DNA of 64,000 nt from Stakelama sediminis (lineage in GTDB: Bacteria; Pseudomonadota; Alphaproteobacteria; Sphingomonadales; Sphingomonadaceae), in the NCBI RefSeq assembly GCF_014199335.1, contig NZ_JACIJI010000004.1:1-64000 (forward strand), read 5' to 3'. The stretch's first letter is position 1, and each line of letters begins with the position of its first letter. Shown here one piece after another: positions 52,502-61,192 of the stretch. Position numbers and translations under genes: made by a program. The notes beneath the pieces were generated by a model. It was not told the origin of the DNA. It saw only the letters and a list, made by a program, of their open reading frames with translations, and did no database searches.

Positions 52502-52526
52502 TGCATATATGCAGGTACAACCTGCA
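52502..52526. promoter_or_regulatory. Two overlapping palindromes, candidate LysR binding sites
   Basis: TGCATATATGCA (52502-52513) is a perfect 12-base palindrome; TGCAGGT-ACA-ACCTGCA (52510-52526) is a perfect 7-base inverted repeat with the T-N11-A spacing typical of LysR boxes. They share four bases and lie four bases inside the lysR promoter region, where LysR regulators usually bind. The next gene is mmsA. Confidence 0.55.
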
Positions 52527-52595
52527 TGCGCGTCAATTGTCTTTTTGACCCCGATCGCCGAAAAGCACGCCAAACACCAATTTCAGGAGAGTCGT

Positions 52596-54092
52596 ATGCG
52601 CACTATCGACCATGTCATCGCGGGCCATTCGGGCGGCGGATCGGCGCGGGAACACGAAGTCTTCGACCCCAATAGCGGCGAGGTGCAGGCGAAGGTCGGT
52701 CTTGGCGGCCAGGCCGAACTCGACGCCGCGGTGAAGGCCGCGCTGGCGGTGCAGCCCGAATGGGCGGCAACCAATCCGCAGCGCCGCGCGCGGGTGATGT
52801 TCAAATTCAAGGAACTGGTCGAGGCGAACAAGGACGATCTCGCCCGCCTGCTGTCGTCCGAACATGGCAAGGTCGTCGACGACGCGCATGGCGATGTGCA
52901 GCGCGGCCTTGAGGTCATCGAATATGCCTGCGGCATTCCGCAGGTGCTGAAGGGCGAATATACGCAAGGGGCCGGGCCGGGCATCGACGTTTATTCGATG
53001 CGTCAGCCGCTGGGCATCGGTGCGGGCATCACGCCGTTCAACTTCCCGGCGATGATCCCGATGTGGATGTTCGGCATGGCGATTGCGTGCGGCAACGCCT
53101 TCATCCTGAAACCGTCGGAACGCGACCCCAGCGTGCCGGTGCGGCTGGCCGAACTGTTTATCGAGGCAGGCGCACCCGAAGGCTTGTTGCAGGTCGTTCA
53201 CGGCGACAAGGAAATGGTCGATGCGATCCTCGACCATGAAGCGATCAGCGCGGTCAGCTTCGTCGGATCGTCGGACATTGCGCACTATGTCTATAAGCGC
53301 GGCGTCGCGGCGGGCAAGCGCGTGCAGGCGATGGGCGGTGCGAAGAACCACGGCATCATCATGCCCGACGCCGATCTCGACAGCGCGGTCAACGACCTGA
53401 TCGGTGCGGCCTATGGCTCGGCGGGCGAACGCTGCATGGCGCTGCCGGTGGTGGTGCCGGTGGGTGAGGAGACGGCTGAACGGCTGCGTGAGAAACTGAT
53501 CCCCGCAATCGACAGCCTGCGCGTCGGCGTGTCGACCGACAAGGATGCGCAATATGGCCCGGTGGTCACCGCCGAGCATAAGCAGCGCATCGAAAACTGG
53601 ATACAGAAGGGCGTGGATGAAGGCGCCGAACTGGTCGTTGACGGGCGCGGTTTTTCGTTGCAGGGGCATGAAAAGGGCTTCTTCATGGGGCCGAGCCTGT
53701 TCGATCGCGTGACGACCGACATGGAGTCGTACAAGGAAGAGATTTTCGGTCCCGTGCTGCAAATCGTGCGCGCGAAGAATTTCGAGGAAGCGGTGCGTCT
53801 GCCCAGTCAGCATCAGTACGGCAACGGCGTCGCGATTTTCACGCGCAACGGCCATGCCGCGCGGGAGTTCGCTGCCCAAGTTAATGTCGGCATGGTCGGC
53901 ATCAACGTGCCGATCCCGGTGCCGGTCAGCTATCACAGTTTCGGCGGGTGGAAGCGTTCGGCGTTCGGCGACACCAACCAGTACGGCACCGAAGGCGTGA
54001 AGTTCTGGACCAAGGTAAAGACGGTGACGCAACGCTGGCCCGACGGCAGTGCAACCGGCGAAAACGCCTTCGTCATCCCGACGATGGGGTGA
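52596..54092 (+). CDS. mmsA: Methylmalonate-semialdehyde dehydrogenase (CoA-acylating)
   Basis: This 498-residue aldehyde dehydrogenase converts methylmalonate semialdehyde to propionyl-CoA at the end of valine breakdown. The NAD-binding region GIGAGITPFNFPAMIPMWMF and the catalytic Cys in GSAGERCMALPVVVPVG are those of MmsA; the catalytic Glu of ordinary ALDHs is absent as in MMSDH. It starts at 52596 behind AGGAGA. It opens the valine operon; its stop overlaps the next start by two bases (TGATG). Confidence 0.97.
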   Translation: MRTIDHVIAGHSGGGSAREHEVFDPNSGEVQAKVGLGGQAELDAAVKAALAVQPEWAATNPQRRARVMFKFKELVEANKDDLARLLSSEHGKVVDDAHGDVQRGLEVIEYACGIPQVLKGEYTQGAGPGIDVYSMRQPLGIGAGITPFNFPAMIPMWMFGMAIACGNAFILKPSERDPSVPVRLAELFIEAGAPEGLLQVVHGDKEMVDAILDHEAISAVSFVGSSDIAHYVYKRGVAAGKRVQAMGGAKNHGIIMPDADLDSAVNDLIGAAYGSAGERCMALPVVVPVGEETAERLREKLIPAIDSLRVGVSTDKDAQYGPVVTAEHKQRIENWIQKGVDEGAELVVDGRGFSLQGHEKGFFMGPSLFDRVTTDMESYKEEIFGPVLQIVRAKNFEEAVRLPSQHQYGNGVAIFTRNGHAAREFAAQVNVGMVGINVPIPVPVSYHSFGGWKRSAFGDTNQYGTEGVKFWTKVKTVTQRWPDGSATGENAFVIPTMG

Positions 54093-54466
54093 TGGGCGCC
54101 TTCGACGTCAGCTATGATGCCGGACGCCGTCGTGTTCGGATTGTCGTGAAGGGATATTTGTCCCCCAGCGAGGTGTCCGCTTTCGCGGCAACGCTGAACG
54201 CGGCGGTGCGTAATGCAGGCAGCGACTTCGACGGTATCGTCGAGTCGCTGGACTTCCCGGTTCAGACCAACGAGGTGGCGGATATGCTGGGCATGCTGGG
54301 GCAGGGCATCATGTCGCGCATGACCGGCCGTGTGGCCGTGGTGGTTGCCAGCGTGCTCAACAAGATGCAGGTCGACCGCACCCTCGCCAATCCCCGGCTG
54401 CGCGTTTTCAGGACGCTGGCCGAAGCCGAGCACTGGCTCGACACGCCAACAACGGAAGCAACATGA
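54092..54466 (+). CDS. STAS/SpoIIAA-like small protein in the valine operon
   Basis: This 124-residue protein has the alternating strand/helix pattern of STAS or SpoIIAA-like domains: RVRIVVKGYLSPSEVSAF, FDGIVESLDFPVQT and a C-terminal RVFRTLAEAEHWL. I recognise the fold pattern, not a specific family or activity. Overlaps of one base with mmsA and four with the dehydrogenase gene show that it is translated in the same unit. Whether it helps the enzymes or is a regulatory passenger is unknown. Confidence 0.75.
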   Translation: MGAFDVSYDAGRRRVRIVVKGYLSPSEVSAFAATLNAAVRNAGSDFDGIVESLDFPVQTNEVADMLGMLGQGIMSRMTGRVAVVVASVLNKMQVDRTLANPRLRVFRTLAEAEHWLDTPTTEAT

Positions 54467-55608
54467 CCGATCAATTCGACCTTACCGACGACCAGCGCGC
54501 GATTCAGGAGATGGCGCAGCGGTTCACCGCCGACCGGATTACGCCCAATGCGGGCGAGTGGGATGAAAAGCACATCTTCCCGCGCGACGTGATCAAGGAA
54601 GCGGCCGAACTCGGCTTTGCCTCCATCTATGTCAGTGAGGCATCGGGCGGCATCAATCTTGGGCGGCTGGAGGCGGCGCTGATCATGGAGGCGATGGCCT
54701 ATGGCTGTCCGTCGACCAGTGCCTTCATCTCGATCCACAATATGGCGTCGTGGATGATCGACCGGTTCGGTGCCGATGCGGTGAAGCAGAAATATCTGCC
54801 GAGCCTCGTCACCATGGACCGCATGGCGAGCTATTGCCTGACCGAACCTTCATCCGGTTCGGATGCGGCGGCGCTGAAGACCAGGGCGGTGAAGGACGGC
54901 GACCATTATGTCGTCACCGGCACCAAGCAGTTCATTTCCGGCGGCGGCGAGAACGAAGTCTATGTCGTCATGGTCCGTACCGGTGAGGACGGGCCGAAGG
55001 GCATCACCTGCATGGTCATCGAAAAGGACATGGCGGGCGTCAGTTTCGGTGCGCAGGAAAAGAAGCTGGGCTGGCATTCGCAGCCGACGGCGCAACTGAT
55101 CCTCGAAGAAGTGCGCGTGCCAATTGAAAATGTCGTCGGCGGTGAGGGCGAAGGCTTTCGCATCGCAATGATGGGCCTTGACGGCGGGCGGCTGAATATC
55201 GGCGCCTGTTCGCTGGGGGGTGCGCAACGCTGCCTCGACGAAGCGATTGCGTATACGAAGGATCGCCAGCAGTTCGGCAAGCGGATCGCGGATTTCCAGA
55301 ACACGCAGTTCATGCTTGCCGATATGGATACCGAGCTGCAGGCGGCACGCTGTCTGCTCTACACGGCGGCGGCGAAGGTCACGGCGAATGCGCCCGACAA
55401 GACGCGCTTTGCCGCGATGGCCAAGCGGTTTGCCACCGATACGGGGTCGAAGGTCGTCAACGACGCGCTGCAACTGCATGGCGGATACGGCTATTTGCAG
55501 GATTATCCGATCGAACGCTTCTGGCGCGACCTGCGCGTGCATTCGATTCTGGAAGGCACCAATCAGGTGATGCGCATGATCGTCGGCCGGGAACTGACCC
55601 GGCAGTGA
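54463..55608 (+). CDS. Acyl-CoA dehydrogenase, probably isobutyryl-CoA dehydrogenase
   Basis: This 381-residue flavoenzyme is an acyl-CoA dehydrogenase. FAD and substrate motifs include YCLTEPSSGSDAAALKT, TGTKQFISGGGENEVYVVM and the catalytic Glu in RVHSILEGTNQVMRMIV. Its place between mmsA and hydroxyisobutyryl-CoA hydrolase suggests the isobutyryl-CoA step of valine catabolism; sequence alone does not fix the substrate. ATGA overlap with the preceding gene. Confidence 0.92.
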   Translation: MTDQFDLTDDQRAIQEMAQRFTADRITPNAGEWDEKHIFPRDVIKEAAELGFASIYVSEASGGINLGRLEAALIMEAMAYGCPSTSAFISIHNMASWMIDRFGADAVKQKYLPSLVTMDRMASYCLTEPSSGSDAAALKTRAVKDGDHYVVTGTKQFISGGGENEVYVVMVRTGEDGPKGITCMVIEKDMAGVSFGAQEKKLGWHSQPTAQLILEEVRVPIENVVGGEGEGFRIAMMGLDGGRLNIGACSLGGAQRCLDEAIAYTKDRQQFGKRIADFQNTQFMLADMDTELQAARCLLYTAAAKVTANAPDKTRFAAMAKRFATDTGSKVVNDALQLHGGYGYLQDYPIERFWRDLRVHSILEGTNQVMRMIVGRELTRQ

Positions 55609-55652
55609 TGCCGTTGCCCTTTCCCCGGTCGGGGACAAGGATGGGAGATTGA

Positions 55653-56696
55653 ATGACCGACGATGTTCTGATTGCGACCGACGGCAAGGTGGGGCGCATC
55701 CGCCTGAACCGGCCCAGGGCGATCCATGCGCTCAATACCGATATGTGCATTGCGATGGCGCAGGCGCTGGACGGCTGGCACGGCGATACCGGCGTCGAGG
55801 CGGTGCTGATCGACCATGCTGAGGGCAGAGGCTTTTGTGCGGGCGGCGATATCCGCATGGTGCAGGAATCGGGCAAGGGCGACGGTGCCGAGGCACGGCG
55901 GTTCTTCTTTGAGGAATATCGCATGAACCACCGCCTGTTCACCTATGTGAAGCCGGTGGTCGCGTTCATGGACGGGATTACCATGGGCGGCGGCGTCGGC
56001 ATTTCGCTGCCTGCGAAATATCGCGTCGCCACCGAGAATACGAAGTTCGCCATGCCCGAAACCGGGATCGGCCTGTTCCCCGATGTCGGCGGCGGCTGGT
56101 ATCTGTCGCGTCTGTCGGGGCGGATGGGGCAGTATCTGGCGCTGACCGGCGCGCGGATCGACGGGGCGGACTGCTGCGCGCTGGGGCTGGCCACCCATTA
56201 TCTGCCGGGTGAGGCGCTGGACGAGGCGAAGCGGCGCATCGCCGCCGACCCGCAGGCGATCGAGACGATCCTGAGCGAACTGGCGGTCGAGGTGCCGGAA
56301 TCGAAGCTCATGGATCATGCGCAGGAGATCGAACGGCTGTTCGCGTCGGACCGGCTGGAGGATATCTTCATGGCGCTGGAGGAAGAGGGCAGCGACTGGG
56401 GCAATCAGCAGCTTGAGACGATGCGCACCAAATCGCCGCAGACCATGAAGGTCAGCCTGAAGCTGTTGCTCGACGGCGCGACGATGCCCACTTTCGAAGA
56501 TGAGATGCGGCAGGAATATGCGGTCGCCAGCCATGTCTGTCAGCGGCACGACTTTATCGAAGGCGTGCGCGCGGTGCTGATCGACAAGGACAATAAGCCG
56601 CAATGGAATCCGGCGACGCCCGAAGGGGTTTCGGCGCATCTGATCGACCAGATTTTCGCGCCGTTGCCCGACGATGCGGCGTGGACGCCGAACTGA
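55653..56696 (+). CDS. 3-hydroxyisobutyryl-CoA hydrolase
   Basis: This 347-residue crotonase-fold enzyme removes CoA from 3-hydroxyisobutyryl-Co[20 protein letters not shown] and [23 protein letters not shown] form the oxyanion hole, and [19 protein letters not shown] the family-typical catalytic region. The length of about 350 and the [19 protein letters not shown] segment separate HIBCH from ordinary enoyl-CoA hydratases (about 260). A good GGGAGA precedes the ATG. Confidence 0.95.
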   Translation: MTDDVLIATDGKVGRIRLNRPRAIHALNTDMCIAMAQALDGWHGDTGVEAVLIDHAEGRGFCAGGDIRMVQESGKGDGAEARRFFFEEYRMNHRLFTYVKPVVAFMDGITMGGGVGISLPAKYRVATENTKFAMPETGIGLFPDVGGGWYLSRLSGRMGQYLALTGARIDGADCCALGLATHYLPGEALDEAKRRIAADPQAIETILSELAVEVPESKLMDHAQEIERLFASDRLEDIFMALEEEGSDWGNQQLETMRTKSPQTMKVSLKLLLDGATMPTFEDEMRQEYAVASHVCQRHDFIEGVRAVLIDKDNKPQWNPATPEGVSAHLIDQIFAPLPDDAAWTPN

Positions 56697-56703
56697 TTTT
56701 TTG

Positions 56704-56785
56704 CGTCACCCCAGCGAAAGCTGGGGTCGCAGGCGGCAAGCGAGCCGCTTAACGAAAACGATCCCGGATCAAGTCCGGGATGACG
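56704..56785. repeat. REP-like palindromic element with two hairpins
   Basis: CCCCAGCGAAAGCTGGGG and TCCCGGATCAAGTCCGGGA form two stem-loops in an 82-base element starting CGTCA and ending TGACG, the same outer ends as the other copies. It sits inside the valine operon, where it could attenuate or protect the message. Confidence 0.75.
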
Positions 56786-56799
56786 ATTTGGAGAAACCT

Positions 56800-57576
56800 A
56801 TGGCAGACTATGAAACCATTCTCGTTGAACAGCGCGGGGCGGTTACGCTGGTCACGCTGAACCGGCCCAAGGCGCTGAACGCGCTTAACAGTCAGGTCCT
56901 TTCCGACCTGCTTGCCGCGATGGCGGCGTTCGATGCCGATGACAGCCAGCGTTGCGCGGTCCTGACCGGCAGTGAAAAGGCGTTTGCCGCCGGTGCCGAC
57001 ATCAAGGAGATGCAGCATCAGGGTTTTGCCGACATGTACGGGCATGACTTTTTCGCCGGATGGGATCGCTTCACCCGCACGCGCAAGCCGATCATCGCGG
57101 CGGTTGCGGGTTATGCGCTGGGCGGCGGCTGCGAAGTGGCGATGATGTGCGACTTCATTCTGGCCGCCGATACCGCGAAATTCGGGCAGCCGGAGGTCAA
57201 GCTGGCGGTGACGCCGGGCATGGGCGGTTCGCAGCGGCTGACGCGCGCGGTCGGCAAGGCGAAGGCGATGGAAATGTGCCTGACCGGCCGGATGATGGAT
57301 GCCGAAGAGGCCGAGCGCGCAGGACTGGTCAGCCGGATCGTGCCCGCCGCCGATCTGGTCGAAGAGGCGATGAAGACCGCGACGACGATTGCGGAGATGG
57401 CGCCGCTGGCAGCGATCGCCAACAAGGAAATGGTCAACGCCGCCTATGAAACGACGCTGAGCGCGGGCGTGCAGTTCGAACGCCGCCTGTTTCACGGCCT
57501 GTTCGGCAGCGCCGATCAGAAGGAAGGCATGGCGGCGTTCGTGGAGAAACGTCCCGGCAAGTGGACGGGGAAATAA
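56800..57576 (+). CDS. Enoyl-CoA hydratase
   Basis: This 258-residue crotonase-fold protein has the [10 protein letters not shown] oxyanion-hole motif, [19 protein letters not shown] and the two catalytic glutamates in the [17 protein letters not shown] and GCEVAMM segments. In the valine pathway it would hydrate methacrylyl-CoA to 3-hydroxyisobutyryl-CoA. The ATG at 56800 follows a REP element; the longer open frame runs through that element and is not coding. Confidence 0.95.
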   Translation: MADYETILVEQRGAVTLVTLNRPKALNALNSQVLSDLLAAMAAFDADDSQRCAVLTGSEKAFAAGADIKEMQHQGFADMYGHDFFAGWDRFTRTRKPIIAAVAGYALGGGCEVAMMCDFILAADTAKFGQPEVKLAVTPGMGGSQRLTRAVGKAKAMEMCLTGRMMDAEEAERAGLVSRIVPAADLVEEAMKTATTIAEMAPLAAIANKEMVNAAYETTLSAGVQFERRLFHGLFGSADQKEGMAAFVEKRPGKWTGK

Positions 57577-57581
57577 CAGGG

Positions 57582-57642
57582 CGTGACCCTGGCGAATGCC
57601 AGGATGCTCGCGACTGAACATGCCGGTTTTGCTGGCATGACG
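57582..57642. repeat. REP-like palindromic element
   Basis: A 61-base element with CCTGGCGAATGCCAGG and TGCCGGTTTTGCTGGCA stem-loops, starting CGTGA and ending TGACG. It occupies the gap between the enoyl-CoA hydratase and mmsB. Confidence 0.65.
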
Positions 57643-57663
57643 ATATCATGAGAGGATAGAAGA

Positions 57664-58548
57664 ATGGCGCGCGTAGGGTTTATCGGACTGGGCAATATGG
57701 GCGGCGGGATGGCCGCCAATCTGGCGAAGGCGGGCCATGACGTGCGCGCTTTCGACCTGTCGGAAGAAGCGCTGGCCAAAGCGAAAGAGGCCGGATGCCT
57801 GCCCGTCGACAGCGCCGCCGAGGCTGCCGAGGGGGCCGAAGCCGTCATCACCATGCTGCCCGCGGGCAAGCATGTCGAGCAGGTCTATACCGAAAGCGTG
57901 TTCGGGGTTGCAGATACCGCTGCCGTGCTGATCGACTGTTCGACCATCGATGTGGAGACCGCACGCCGGGTGGCGGATGCCGCGTCGGCCAAGGGGCTGA
58001 CGGCGGTGGATGCGCCGGTGTCGGGCGGGATCGCCGCGGCGCAGGCGGGCACGCTGACCTTCATGGTCGGCGGCACGCGGGAAGGATTCGAGCGCGCGCA
58101 ACCGTTTCTGGAGGAAATGGGCAAGGCGGTGATCCATGCCGGGGGCAACGGCACCGGCCAGACCGCGAAAATCTGCAACAACATGCTGCTCGGCGCGACG
58201 ATGATCGCGACCTGCGAGGCGTTCATGCTGGCGAAGAAGCTGGGTCTCGATCCGCAGACTTTTTACGACATTTCCAGCGTGTCGTCGGGCCAGAGCTGGT
58301 CGATGACAAGCTATGCCCCGCTGCCCGGCGTCGGCCCGCAAAGCCCGGCGGACAAGGAGTACCAAGGCGGGTTCGCCACGGGCCTGATGCTGAAGGATCT
58401 GCGGCTGGCGATGGAGGCGGCGGCGGGTGCCCATGCCGACACCCCGATGGGCGAGCGCGCACGCGAACTGTATGAGAAATTCGCGGAAGCCGGGAATGCC
58501 GGTCTCGATTTCTCGGCGATCATCCGCACGCTGGGCGAGGACGCGTAA
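57664..58548 (+). CDS. mmsB: 3-hydroxyisobutyrate dehydrogenase
   Basis: This 294-residue enzyme oxidises 3-hydroxyisobutyrate to methylmalonate semialdehyde with NAD. The dinucleotide site is VGFIGLGNMGGGMAANLAKA, VDAPVSGGIAAAQAGTL is the substrate-site signature, and the catalytic Lys is in GTGQTAKICNNMLLGATM. It completes the route to mmsA in this operon. An AGAGGA ribosome binding site precedes the ATG. Confidence 0.97.
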   Translation: MARVGFIGLGNMGGGMAANLAKAGHDVRAFDLSEEALAKAKEAGCLPVDSAAEAAEGAEAVITMLPAGKHVEQVYTESVFGVADTAAVLIDCSTIDVETARRVADAASAKGLTAVDAPVSGGIAAAQAGTLTFMVGGTREGFERAQPFLEEMGKAVIHAGGNGTGQTAKICNNMLLGATMIATCEAFMLAKKLGLDPQTFYDISSVSSGQSWSMTSYAPLPGVGPQSPADKEYQGGFATGLMLKDLRLAMEAAAGAHADTPMGERARELYEKFAEAGNAGLDFSAIIRTLGEDA

Positions 58549-58628
58549 CGGCGATTTCGGGGCGGCTGGCGCAAGCGGGGAAGCCGGTGTATGCCCGCGG
58601 GGCATCAACTGGTTTCAGGAGATACTTC

Positions 58629-60713
58629 TTGCGTACATCCGCCCTTTTCCTCGCCTCTGCCGCGCTGCTCGCGGTCGCCGGCTGTTCCCAGCAATCCTCG
58701 AACGGCAATGCCACCACCGCCACCGCAGCGAGCAAGCCGACGCTGGGCATCGATCTTGCGGGCATGGACAAGGCGGTGCCGCCGGGCAAGGATTTCTATG
58801 ACTATGCCAACGGCACCTGGAACAAGAATGCGGTCATCCCCGCCGACCGTTCCTCGACCGGCATCTTCCTGAAGGTTTTCCAGAAGACCGAGGCGCAGAA
58901 CCGCAAGATCGTCGAGGATGCGATCAAGGCGAATGCGGCCGCCGATACCGATACGGGCCGGATCGCCAATTACTATAAGGCGTTCATGGATACCAAGGGT
59001 ATCGATCAGCGCGGTATCCAGCCGCTGAAGCCCGAACTCGACGCCATTGCGGCACTGTCGGACAAGGCGGCGCTGTCGAAGATGCTGGGTGCGAATGTCC
59101 GTGCCGATGTCGATCCGATCAACGCCACCAATTTCGACACGACCAACCTGTTCGGCATTTTCGTGACGAAGGCGTTCGACCATCCCGACCAGAACTGGCC
59201 CTATCTGTTGCAGGGCGGGCTGGGGCTGCCGGCCAAGAGCTATTACATCTCTTCCGACGCGGACAATGTTCAGATCCGCAACGAATATAAGGCCTATATC
59301 GCCAAGGTCTTCACGCTGGCGGGGATGAGCGATCCGCAGGCGCGTGCGCAACATGTGCTCGACCTCGAAACCAAGATCGCCCAGACGCATGAAAGCATCG
59401 TCGAGAGCCAGGACGCGCATAAGGCGAACAATCCCTGGACGCGCGCCGATTTTGCGAAAAAGGCGCCGGGGATCGACTGGGACGCCTTCTGGCAGGCGGC
59501 GGGGCTTGGCAATCGTCAGGATTTCATTGTCTGGCAGCCGCAGGCGGTGATCGGATCGGCCAAACTGGTCGCCAGTGAGCCGTTGCAGGACTGGCAGGAC
59601 TGGCTTGCCTTCCATCAGATCGACGATGTCGCGCAGGTGCTGCCCAAGGCATTCGATCAGGCGCATTTCGAATTTTTCAGCCACACGCTGAGCGGGACGC
59701 CTGAACAGCAGGCGCGGGAGAAGCGCGCAATCGCCAGCCTGAACAGCAATATGCCCGATGCGGTGGGCAAGATTTACGCGCGCGATTTCTTCCCGGCTTC
59801 GTCCAAGGCGGACATTCAGCACATGGTGAAGGGCATTCTCGCCGCGTTCCACAAGCGCGTCGAAAACCTGACCTGGATGGCGCCTGCGACCAAGAAAGAA
59901 GCGCTGAAAAAGATCGATACCATGCATGTCGGCATCGGCTATCCCGAAAGCTGGCGCGATTATTCCTCGCTGGTGATCCGTGCCGACGACCCGGTCGGCA
60001 ATCTGCACCGCGCCGAATTGTATGAATATCACCATCAGCTCGCCAAGCTGAACCAGACGCCGCAGCAGAATGAATGGTGGATGGCGCCGCAGACGGTGAA
60101 CGCGCTCAACCTGCCGATGCAGAATGCGCTCAACTTCCCGGCTGCGATCCTGCAACCGCCTTTTTACGATCCCAATCGCGATGCGGCCGCCAATTACGGC
60201 GCGATCGGTGCGGTGATCGGGCATGAAATCAGTCACAGTTTCGACAATCTGGGTGCCGATTTCGATTCCGACGGACGGTTGCGCAACTGGTGGACGCCCA
60301 GCGACCTGAAGCATTTCGAGGAGCAGGGCGCGGCACTGATCAAGCAATATGACGCGTATGAGCCGCTGCCAGGTGTGCATATCAACGGCAAGCAGACGCT
60401 GGGTGAGAATATCGCCGACGTCGCAGGGCTGACCGCGTCGCACCTTGCCTATCTGGCGTCGCTGAACGGCAAGCCTGCACCGGTGATCGACGGGCTGACC
60501 GGCGACCAGCGCTTCTTCCTCTCCTTCGCGCAGACCTGGCGGTCGAAAATGCGGCCCAAGGCGTTGCGTCAGCGGATCGCGACCGATGTGCATTCGCCCG
60601 CGCATTATCGCGCGGAAACGGTGCGTAACCTCGATGCCTGGTACAAGGCGTTCAATATCCAGCCGGGTGCCGCATTGTATCTGCCGCCCGACAAGCGCGT
60701 GCATATCTGGTGA
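58629..60713 (+). CDS. M13 family metallopeptidase, lipoprotein
   Basis: This 694-residue zinc peptidase of the neprilysin (M13) family starts with a lipoprotein signal ending LLAVAGC. The zinc site is VIGHEISHSFDNLGADFDSD and the third ligand lies in LGENIADVAGLTAS; the C-terminus is RVHIW, as usual for the family. Translation seems to start at TTG 58629, six bases behind AGGAGA, although a GTG 14 codons upstream is also in frame. It probably sits in the outer membrane facing the periplasm, degrading peptides. Confidence 0.93.
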   Translation: MRTSALFLASAALLAVAGCSQQSSNGNATTATAASKPTLGIDLAGMDKAVPPGKDFYDYANGTWNKNAVIPADRSSTGIFLKVFQKTEAQNRKIVEDAIKANAAADTDTGRIANYYKAFMDTKGIDQRGIQPLKPELDAIAALSDKAALSKMLGANVRADVDPINATNFDTTNLFGIFVTKAFDHPDQNWPYLLQGGLGLPAKSYYISSDADNVQIRNEYKAYIAKVFTLAGMSDPQARAQHVLDLETKIAQTHESIVESQDAHKANNPWTRADFAKKAPGIDWDAFWQAAGLGNRQDFIVWQPQAVIGSAKLVASEPLQDWQDWLAFHQIDDVAQVLPKAFDQAHFEFFSHTLSGTPEQQAREKRAIASLNSNMPDAVGKIYARDFFPASSKADIQHMVKGILAAFHKRVENLTWMAPATKKEALKKIDTMHVGIGYPESWRDYSSLVIRADDPVGNLHRAELYEYHHQLAKLNQTPQQNEWWMAPQTVNALNLPMQNALNFPAAILQPPFYDPNRDAAANYGAIGAVIGHEISHSFDNLGADFDSDGRLRNWWTPSDLKHFEEQGAALIKQYDAYEPLPGVHINGKQTLGENIADVAGLTASHLAYLASLNGKPAPVIDGLTGDQRFFLSFAQTWRSKMRPKALRQRIATDVHSPAHYRAETVRNLDAWYKAFNIQPGAALYLPPDKRVHIW

Positions 60714-60805
60714 GCGGGCAGGTGCATTTCCCGGCTTGAATGGGCGCATAAGCCTGTTATGAGCCGCGTCCGGCGGCCGGTCGCAAGACTGACCGCCGGA
60801 ATTTC

Positions 60806-61003
60806 GCGCCGGTGCCTTGGCAACAAGGCTAAGAGGGAATGCGGTGCGGGCGAATTATCGCCCAAATCCGCGGCTGTCCCTGCAACTGTAAGCGGTGAGC
60901 GCGATGGCCCATGCTCCCCTGGCGGGAGCGGCCACTGGACCCGATACGGTCCGGGAAGGCTGGGCGATCGTGCCGTGACCCGCGAGCCAGGAGACCTGCC
61001 GGT
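60806..61003 (+). promoter_or_regulatory. Cobalamin riboswitch
   Basis: The conserved elements occur in order: GGTGCC near 60811, GAATGCGGTG, CCGCGGCTGTCCCTGCAACTG (B12 box core, first 20 bases), TAAGCGG, CCACTGG, GGGAAGGCTGGGCGA, GACCCGCGAGCCAGGAGACC. It precedes a BtuB-like receptor and should reduce its expression when adenosylcobalamin is plentiful. Confidence 0.95.
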
Positions 61004-61192
61004 GCGGAGTCGCTCTTGCTTTGGTTCAGGGACTGGCCAGGGCACGGTGCTGTTTTCCGTCTGAGCGACGAACTGGAGCGGCGGGGGCCGCAGCGGTGGA
61101 TGTCGCATGGGCCTTTGGCGCCGTGGCCGCGACATGCGCCGGGCATCTGTACCCCCACCGGTTGTCGCACCAGGCGCCGGGGGATTGTCCCG

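Noticed and set aside
58605..60749. 714-residue open frame on the minus strand
   Set aside because: Antisense to the M13 peptidase; high GC keeps the opposite frame open.
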